64,000 nucleotides of DNA from Dioscorea cayenensis subsp. rotundata (lineage: Eukaryota; Streptophyta; Magnoliopsida; Dioscoreales; Dioscoreaceae): positions 29,939,916 to 30,003,915 of the forward strand of contig NC_052489.1 in NCBI RefSeq assembly GCF_009730915.1. The letters are read 5' to 3'. The position numbers and the translations under genes were made by a program. Numbering within the stretch: the first letter of the stretch is position 1; each line of letters opens with the position of its first letter. Positions 55,913 through 64,000 of this stretch are shown piece after piece. The notes beneath the pieces are model-generated. The model was not told where the DNA came from. It ran no database searches and saw nothing but the letters and a program-made list of their open reading frames with translations.

Positions 55913-57383
55913 TAGCGGTGTTGGTTTTATCTTTTATGACACTTATAACTGGAAAGTAAAACATACGATCTTTTCTAACCGGAAAAAAAAAAAAAAAATA
56001 TGAGGCTCATATTATAAACTCAAACCTGTATTGAGAGGTTAAAGTTGTAAGTTCAAACCTACGCTATGATCTCACCGGTAGAATGTGAGGCTCAAGTTAT
56101 AAATTTGATTTTATAAAAAAAAGGCTTAGGTTGTAAGTTTAAATTTACGTTAATATCTGTTATCATTATTTTGCAATAAAAAAGAATTTTGATTTTAAAT
56201 AATAAAAGTCCCTTATTTTAAATTGTACGACTGGGCTATATATATATATATATATATGTTTTTCCTCCGTGTATACATATATGATATATGTGGGTGTGGG
56301 TGGGGTAAAGAATAAGGAATATTTTAAGATGAACTATTTATCAATTTTCTTTTCAATAATGTTTCATTTTCATTATGAAATTAAAACAACCAATGAACTC
56401 AGAAGTATATGTTTTTTATAGGATAATATGAAAAACATTTTCTTAAAATTCCAATTTGTAGAATCATAAATTAAAAGAAATATATTTCCATTTGATGTTT
56501 TGAATCACTCATCTATATATAATATTAAAATAGATGTAGAATCTACTCCTAGAGTTTTTTAAAGAACAATTTTATTTTTTTTAATAATATTAAAATTTTA
56601 ATTTATATTATTTATAATATTAATAATTAAAAAACATTAATTACACCTAATTATGTTTAAAATAAATATCTATAAAACATTTGAAATGCAAAACATAAAA
56701 TAATTTATATAGTAAAATTTATTTAATTATATTATTTTATATATAATATTGTCTCAAAATCCTTACAAAATTCCGATGCGAATTCTGAAAAAATACCTAA
56801 TAAAATACTATGTTTAATTAACATGCATTTGATTTAAATATCTCAAATATTTCAAAAGAAAAATTTTGTGAATTAAAGAAAAAAAAGCTGAGGCTAAAAT
56901 TTTTGAGCTTGAATTCTTGATGATGGAAAATATTTAGCTTAAATATACCAAAGTTTGATTTAATCAATAATAATTAATAAAATTTTGTCAACAATAATCC
57001 CATTCCATAAGCCCAAACCGCATTTCACAACTGAATTTTAAATTTCCACAAAAAATTAACATAAACCATCCAACCAAACCTTAGCTTACATTGAGTAATA
57101 CAGCATGTTCAATAACAACTAATAAGCAAAGAATAGATTCCGCAAGTATCAACCACACGATATTATGCACATTCATTCATCATATTATTAAGAACTTGCA
57201 CACTGAATTCATGTCCATATGCACAGGCAACCTAAAAAGAAACTAATCAGAGAAATAGAGACAGGCCAGCAATTCGCAATAGCATCACTGCATCAGTTAA
57301 ACCATTAACAAAGCAAACCAGTAATACCGATATGAACTTAAGAAGGATGAAGCAGCACTTCATGAACTGGTAGTTTTCCCAAA
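55913..57383. other. AT-rich intergenic DNA with a degenerate short repeat
   Basis: Very AT-rich spacer. At about 55998-56165 a unit like GGCTYAAGTTGTAAGTTYAAACCTACG recurs about four times in diverged form. A (TA)n tract lies at 56239-56257. No gene is seen. Confidence 0.55.
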
Positions 57384-59313
57384 TCACTGTGATACAGCAG
57401 GGACCTCTGCACCAGTATTATCCTCAGAAAAAACTTTGGCAATCCTCTGAGTGGGAACAAGAGGCAGGTAGGCTGAGACCGTATATCCACAGTCAGCTGC
57501 ATGGCAGACAGCCTGGTTATACTTCTCAGACCAGTAAGCAGCGGTTGGAACCATGACGTGTGCCACCTGCGGGAAGAGCGGGAGCCGATTCAATGACTTC
57601 CAAGCTGAAACCGCACACCGTTCAGCTGCTGGCTCATACTTGGTATACAGATCCTTGGCTGCTGGCTCGCACTTGGTATAGGCAGACTTTGCCATACCAG
57701 TAGCAGTGCCAACCACACCAGTCCGCTGAACCTCTCCGGCCACAGACCTGGCCACCTCTGGGGCCTTCTGCACGACAGTGTAAGCCTGAGTTGAAGCATC
57801 CTTCACCAATGAAGGCATGCGTTTCCCCAGATCACATACTGATTCATCCATCTGAAAACAACATAAACCATACAATCAAGAAGAAGTGCATAAACTTGTC
57901 AGGCAGTACAGCAAATGATTAACAGGGCCGCCAGAATTAATTCAGATACTATTGTGTTCAGCATAAAGATAAGAAGGAGCAAGGTCCCAAGTCATGTGAT
58001 CTTTGTTTGGCCTAATCTGTGAACGAACACATGAATCAGATGCCAATTTGCAATCATCAATTCCCATAATGATTATCAATTGAAACATAAAAGGAAAAGA
58101 AGTTGATATATGCTAAAAGATTTAATAACCATGCCCTACAACTATTTAAAAAAACTCTTTGGCTTTTGTAGTTATTTTTATTAGTTTCACAATGAGTATG
58201 TTGGGAATGACCCTCTATTCCATGGTGACAAAATAGCAAAGACTACATTGAAGGAGAAAATTCAGCAAATGGATTTATGAAGTCCAACCCCATCTCATCT
58301 AGCAGGAAGCATGTAAGCAGAGCAATGTTACATCAATTCTGATACATGTGGACTCTTAGCAAAAAATTCTGATACATGTGGAGCATAACCACATAAGAAT
58401 AAACTCAACAACCTCTAGTGTTACAACTTAATACCACCACAAACAAAATGTCAAAATCACATCAGCTTAGCCAACAAGAAAAAATGACCTAAACCTAATA
58501 CAATATCCAAAAACAAGAATCTCACTGAGAAAATTGAAAAGAACTTTAATTAAGTAGTAACACAAAATTTATTTAACGCTCATAAGCATTGGCAAGGATC
58601 ATTGATTCTGCTAATCATGAATTGATAATATAAAGTGTGAATGAATGCAAAACTAGACGGGTGGAAGAGAAAGACCTTCCGATCAACAAACTTGAGAAGG
58701 CCAAAGGGAACATCATAGAACTTGTTATAGACAGGACGGACAACAGTCTTGACAGTGCCCTCAACGCTCTGCACGCCAGATTTCAATGGCCCAGCGTTCT
58801 CCTTCGCATATTCATACAGCTTTGAAAAACACAACAACGCCTGGATTGCAGCTACGTGGACAAAACCCAAGTACTTTAGCGTCTGCTCCTCCTCCTGAGT
58901 CTAAAAACATCACAAACTATAAATTAGAGATCAAATTGATTTCTTTTTTTTTTTTGGAAAATCACGTCCTTTGATCAAAATCATATTTTGGAGAAACCCT
59001 AATATAAGATCAAACAGTCAGGCAATCAAGTAACAGGACAAGAAAACATTGCTATCCAGACGAACCAGGTCAAATCCTTACAAAAAAAAAAAAACTGAGA
59101 GCTAATCAACAACGAAAATTTTTACAGAAAAAATTCAAGAAAAATCCGTTTTCTAACAAAATTCTAAACCTAAAATAGATTTCTGATAGATCACATACAA
59201 ATAAACACCTTAAATTCAAATCAAACCAAATTCCAAAAACAAGAAAACAACGATTCCGGAACAAGATTAGAATTCCTTACGATCCGATCGCCTTGCACAT
59301 CCGAAACGGCCAT
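57384..59313 (-). CDS. REF/SRPP family protein (lipid-droplet-associated type)
   Basis: A member of the rubber elongation factor / small rubber particle protein family; in plants without rubber these proteins coat lipid droplets and support their growth. Three exons: 57384-57851, 58676-58900 and 59281-59313, giving 241 aa. The start is [11 protein letters not shown]. The REF domain spans most of the chain: [63 protein letters not shown], then [18 protein letters not shown]. It ends with [13 protein letters not shown] and a short acidic tail. Alternating Ala/Val/Lys amphipathic segments fit surface binding to a lipid monolayer. An [20 protein letters not shown] tandem (about 133-152) is an internal repeat. 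The three-exon structure with a tiny first exon agrees with the family. Confidence 0.93.
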
Positions 59314-60121
59314 TGATCCAAGAATTCAATCGATTCCGAAACCCTAGGAAGAATTATAGACAAACCCAATGAAGGTTTTGGGACAGAACTCAGGCTTTTA
59401 TAGAAGTAAACTAGCTCGCTCCCAGCCGTTGGATCCTACGAGATCGGACGGTTAACACGCGGAACCCGTTTGTTCCCATTAAAGGCCCACTTAAATCGGC
59501 TACTTCGAGGCAAAGGCTTAATCACACCCGTTAAATTGAATTCTCAAAGTTTAAAAATAATTCGATGGACGACACGTGGAATTTTTACAATTAAGAGACG
59601 GGAAAATTTTACGTGGGCCCCCGTGGTCTTCGTGAATATCAACGGCGATGACTCGTTGCTTCTAGAAGGAAATAAACATTTAAATAATTTAAAATTTTAA
59701 ATAATTAATATTTATGATTAAAAAAAAACGAGGATTATTTTTAACTCTCCTCCGTGCTAATCATGAACATGAAAATGACTTGAATTTCTGTTTTAAAAAC
59801 AGAACACACACTTTGGCACGCCAACGAAACGCACCGAACGTGTGAATCAGGAGTTTTCAGACTTTTTTATATTTAATTAATTTTTAATTTTTAAATCAAG
59901 CTGGTGCGAAAATTATTAAATTAGAATTTTAAATTTTCATTAAAAATTCCCCTTTTCTTTATTATTTTTTATTTTTTAAAATTGGATTTATTTCAATTGA
60001 TATCGGATCATGTTGTGCATCTCGAGGCGGTGGCGGGAAGTGGTGCATCGAGATTCGAAATAGTGCGGATCTCGAAGCAGAATGGAGGGAAAAGGTTTGA
60101 GGGATGGAGGAATGATCGAAG
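59314..60121. other. Divergent promoter region, REF/SRPP gene and AlkB-type gene
   Basis: Shared upstream region of two head-to-head genes. The part nearest the REF/SRPP gene is GC-richer (59390-59640) with an ACACGTGG G-box-like core at about 59571-59580. The remainder is AT-rich. No other gene is seen. Confidence 0.5.
59571..59580. promoter_or_regulatory. G-box/ABRE-like element
   Basis: GACACGTGG contains the CACGTG core bound by plant bZIP and bHLH factors. It sits about 260 bases upstream of the REF/SRPP start and 540 upstream of the AlkB-type start. LDAP/SRPP genes are often stress- and ABA-responsive, so the site fits, but a single 6-bp match proves little. Confidence 0.4.
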
Positions 60122-62038
60122 ATGGCGGCCATGGCGGAGGTGCAGAGACGAGCCCTCGCAGAAGCCTTCGGCGCCTCCTCCTCCGACGACGACGACGGTG
60201 AAGTAGGCTATGGCGATGGCGATGATCATCGGACTCTTGGTCGGGAGAAAAAGCTCGGCGAGATGATTCCCGTATGGGAACCAATCTGTGAAGTCAATGG
60301 CCTCTGGCTTTGCCGGGAGTTTCTCTCTGAGAACGAGCAGCACTGGCTCTTATCATCCATCCGCAAAGGTTTGCGTTCTTTCAAATCCCTCTCCTTAATC
60401 TCAGAATTCAATTTCTCTAAAAATTTTTTTTTCTGGATTTCAATCCTTTTATTTGTTATAGCAGAAGGGTGGTTCAATGGAGGTTCATTCAATCAGGTGA
60501 GCTCGAGTTCATCTTTGTTTTTGTTTTTGTTTTTTTGTTTTTTTGTATAGAAATCCAATTGATGGATGTTGTAGGCAATGAGATTTGGGGAAATTCCAGA
60601 ATGGGCAAAAGAACTTGCTGGATTTGTTCGTGAGGCTGTGTGTTTTAGCACAGTAGAAGATCAGCCCTTGCCTTCGGATTTGCTGTGGAGGGAACCTCTC
60701 TTTGATCAGTTGATTGTGAATGTCTATGAACCAGGTGAGGTGCGAACTTTACTTTCTCATGCTATTTATTGGTTATAGAAGGAAAGTATTTGGGCAGAGT
60801 TCATTAGATTGAATCAAGCTTTTGGATTGAACGAATCTGTTTAACTTGAGCTTTTGTTAGTATGCTTTTAATCAATGTGTTGCTTTGATTTCATGCAAGT
60901 ATCAATATGTTACTTTTAATCAACATGAGCTTTTAATCTCAACTCCAATGAAACAAGGATTTCCTTCACAATAATGGATTTGTGGGCCTGGTTTATATCA
61001 CTCTATTTTAGACCTTTCTAAATTATTGATGCCATTGCATAGTTTAAGCTTCTGCAATATTCTTCATCAAGCTGTTAGTAGAACTTTAGGAGTATAGACG
61101 TTATTCAAACATGACAATTGTGACGGTTGGATTGTCAACATAGTCCTTACATTTAATGCAAGTGTATTATATTTGAACACTAATTGAATCTCAACCCCAA
61201 TGAGACAAGATGTTCTTCACTGTATATCTTTACAAAAAGAGTTCTCCTTGGCTGAAGGTTTCCTTGGGCTGTTTGTTCATATATGTTTCATATGCGAAAT
61301 GTGTAAACCAATCTAAAGGATCTCAAGCGCTAATAAATGATAGGAGTTCACATCATTACCATATAAATCTTCTAAATCATATTGTTTACCAGACGGAATT
61401 GTGCATTGATAAGACTGTTAAAGGATCTCTCTATGGTTCTAGTATTTAGAATATAAGGTGTAAATTTATCAATTTAATTTCAATGATACCACACAGCAGG
61501 AGTCTGGAAAATACAATTCTTTGCATACATATGGCACTGAAGTTTTGTTTATATTTGTTGTTGCTTACTGTAAAATGTGAATAATAAAGATGAGAGCTTT
61601 GAAGTTTGAAGTTAAAAGATGTTCAGAAACTATAATTGTGCTGCCTGCTGGAGAAATAAAGTTCTTCCAGCCGCCTAGCACTTTAACTTGTTGATTCAGA
61701 TCCTTTTGTGTATGTAGGGCATCTGTGCTCATGTGGACTTGATGCGCTTTGATGATGGAATTGCCATTGTCTCTCTAGAGTCTACATGCGTGATGCATTT
61801 TACAAGGTCCAAAGAGGAGTCTGACAACAAAGAGTTGGAAGAAGATCCTTCCCAGAGGGTCCCTGTTTTACTGACTCCAGGATCGTTGGTTCTCATGTCA
61901 GGGGAGGCACGATACCTATGGAAGCATGAGATAAACCGTAAGCCAGGATTTCAGCTGTGGGGAGGAAAAGAAATCCAACAAGAGAGGAGGACATCTGTAA
62001 CTTTAAGAAAGCTCCACCCACAGCACAATTCAGGCTGA
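60122..62038 (+). CDS. AlkB-type 2-oxoglutarate/Fe(II) dioxygenase
   Basis: A nucleic-acid or protein demethylase-type oxygenase of the AlkB fold. Four exons: 60122-60368, 60465-60496, 60575-60739 and 61718-62038, giving 254 aa. The N terminus is short and acidic (SSSDDDDGEVGYGDGDD). The fold follows: ICEVNGLWLCREFLSENEQ, EGWFNGGSFNQ, FDQLIVNVYEPGEGICAHVD. Iron ligands are H153 and D155 (HVD) and H218 (LWKHEIN). The AlkB-specific RxxxxxR (R239-R245, in RRTSVTLRK) is present. The donor after PGE (60739) rather than the earlier GT keeps the reading frame and the conserved GEGICAH. It resembles the plant protein encoded by AT4G02485. The substrate is unknown: members of the superfamily act on RNA methyl-adenosine, alkylated DNA or protein. 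Confidence 0.9.
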
Positions 62039-64000
62039 ATTTCCTGAAGTCAGTCTGGTACGTAGGTTCTTTTTCTGTTGCACTCAAACTACAAAGTAAC
62101 TCCCGCTGGAGATATTCTTTCGATACATTGATTCGCTTTGGGAACAGAATGAAATAGTTGTTCTACTATAATGTTAATGACCTGCAGAGTCGATTTCTTC
62201 AAAAAATATGTGGTAGAAAAAACTCTGTTGGTTGCCTCTTCATAGGCCCTCAGTTAGTACTCTTGATTTGATATATGATCATATAGAAAGATTGATCAGT
62301 CTACCTAGTGATTAGATGTTCTGTTACAATATACCTTTGCTGAATGACTAGTTTTTGGTCTTTTGTTTTTAACTCATAGATAATATGATTAGATGATTCA
62401 TGTGCTATTTAATTCTCTCTGATGTTTGATCTTTTAGATCGTCTTGTCTGGCTTTATTTCATATGAATGACATAGCTACCATCTCTCTACCTGCACTATG
62501 GTAGTTTTATTTCTTTGTTTGTTGTCATGAAGTAATTTGCCTTAAGTTCCATATAGACTTGCGGCTGGCTCATTGCAGGAACATCTGTTCAACTTCATGC
62601 AGGAAACATCCTTATCAACACAAGACTAAATGATAATCAAGATGACACATGACACATGAATGAATAACAATGTTAGGTAGTTCTTCTACGATATGCAGAT
62701 ATGGAATTTATTGCACCACATCTTCATTGGTTCAGAAATAGATCAGTATTTGGCTTGAGTCTCTTGTAGTATTTATGAATTCCTAGGCAGTAACAATTAC
62801 TATTCAAGGTGTACAGGTGAAGGTATTCTAGATTTCACTTTTGTCTTCAAGTCATCAATGAACTTATGCAGAATACTATTATTGTAATTGATAGCTGTGA
62901 GTTCATTATTTAGAAAATTTTATGGATATGCAGCTAAATAACAGATAAAGGTATTGTTGATTGATCAAATTCATTGAATTCAAGAAACAGACAAATTAAT
63001 TGGAGGACCACAGCAGAGTGAGTGCTCAGCAATCTTCTGATATCTTCTACATAAATCTTTCTTCAGCTTTTGCAGCTGTTATGCACTTAAATTCCACAAA
63101 TGGGTTTTCCCTTTTGATTGAATTTTTACTCGTTTTGCTTTGTTTGAATCCCAGGCTGGCTGGAGACCACAACCATAAACTACTCTTATTTCTTTTCTCT
63201 TGTATTGAATCTTGTTATTACAAATGAGCTCATTGCATGTGGACTTGTCTCAATTTCAGATGGGGAACTTTCCCAGAAATTGCAAGTTGTGAGTTTTATT
63301 AGTTTATTGCAAAATTATTGCATAGCTGGCTTCCCTGAAAATAATAATAATAATGATAATGATAATTCAATGATTACAGGTAGCATTCAAGTATTACATC
63401 ATTTCATGGATGGGAGATATCCATGGATGAAATATCCATAGATGAGAATATCCATGTTTAAGTGTTTAGTTGGAGGGATTTAATAGTAAGGATAAAGATT
63501 GTTTGGTGTTTGGTTAGAGGGATAAGGATATATGTAAATATTGGGATATCCATTTTTAAGTATGTATTTGATTTAAATAATGGATATTAATAGATAAATT
63601 TTTAATTTATTTAGTGTGAAATATTTTTAATGGATTATTAATTAATAACATAATAAACGGAAACTATTACGTAGAAATAATTATGAATAACCAAAAGGTT
63701 AAAAACTAAGAATGTACTTTCAAATTATCATTAAAAAATATTTTAAAATTGTTTAATTTAATTTAATTAATGGATGATATTTTTAATTTATTTAAATTTA
63801 AATATTTAGGAAGTATTTAAATAACATATAATTAATAAAAATATATTTTATTTATTTAGTTTAAATTATTTTAATGGATTATTATGAATAAAATATTTAT
63901 TTATTATTTAACTTAATTTTTTAGTTGAAGTTAATTAGTTTAAAATATTTATATAGATGGAAATGGATGAGAGAAGGAGAGAGAGAAAGGGATGAGATGG
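62039..64000. other. Intergenic DNA to the window end
   Basis: 3' flank of the AlkB-type gene, then AT-rich DNA. From 63400 to 63560 there is a cluster of GATATCCATGG-like inverted and direct repeats, and the last 45 bases are GGATGAGAG-rich. No gene is recognised. The repeat cluster could be the edge of an element continuing beyond the window. Confidence 0.45.

Noticed and set aside
60226-60492. Antisense frames overlapping exon 1 of the AlkB-type gene
   Set aside because: Shadows of the acidic GAC/GAT-rich coding sequence; the sense strand carries the recognisable AlkB motifs.

Overview
The window is nuclear DNA from a flowering plant. The evidence is GT-AG introns of plant size, AT-rich intergenic DNA, and proteins of plant-only or plant-typical families: the magnesium-chelatase D subunit, a plastid/mitochondrial glutamyl-tRNA synthetase, a dirigent protein, an REF/SRPP lipid-droplet protein and SOBIR1-type kinases. 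I cannot name the species from sequence alone.

Layout. At 0.7-4.9 kb (-) lies an ARP-type apurinic endonuclease with a SAP domain. At 5.9-11.6 kb (+) is a UBP24-like ubiquitin protease whose second coding exon carries several frame breaks. At 12.0-14.2 kb (+) is a dead SOBIR1-like kinase copy split by a solo LTR. At 15.3-16.5 kb (+) is its intact sister, a transmembrane kinase without leucine-rich repeats. CHLD occupies 16.7-22.3 kb (-). From about 22.5 to 31.9 kb there is a large, old Mutator-like element (MULE) with a decayed transposase on + and unidentified reading frames on -. The organellar GluRS gene follows at 32.8-38.6 kb (+), a dirigent gene at 39.2-39.8 kb (+) and an AOP-like 2-oxoglutarate oxygenase at 41.5-42.66 kb (+), which runs into a 1000-N assembly gap. 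On the other side of the gap, an FHA/AAA-type ATPase (43.7-50.7 kb, -) lacks its C-terminal catalytic core because of the gap. Then come a plastid-type membrane protein with a DUF3110-like domain (53.6-55.9 kb, -), an REF/SRPP family gene (57.4-59.3 kb, -) and an AlkB-type dioxygenase (60.1-62.0 kb, +).

How the genes relate. CHLD and GluRS are head to head, and both serve tetrapyrrole synthesis (Glu-tRNA feeds ALA; CHLD inserts Mg). The MULE sits in what was probably a short shared upstream region. The FHA/AAA ATPase and the AlkB-type gene lie close together, as I recall their Arabidopsis relatives do. The two SOBIR1-like copies are a tandem pair.

Data quality. Most breaks in the UBP24, CHLD and AOP-like genes are single extra bases in runs of identical bases, which looks like long-read consensus error rather than gene death. 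Exon coordinates were placed by eye from splice signals, reading-frame phase and family sequence, and may be off by a base or two.
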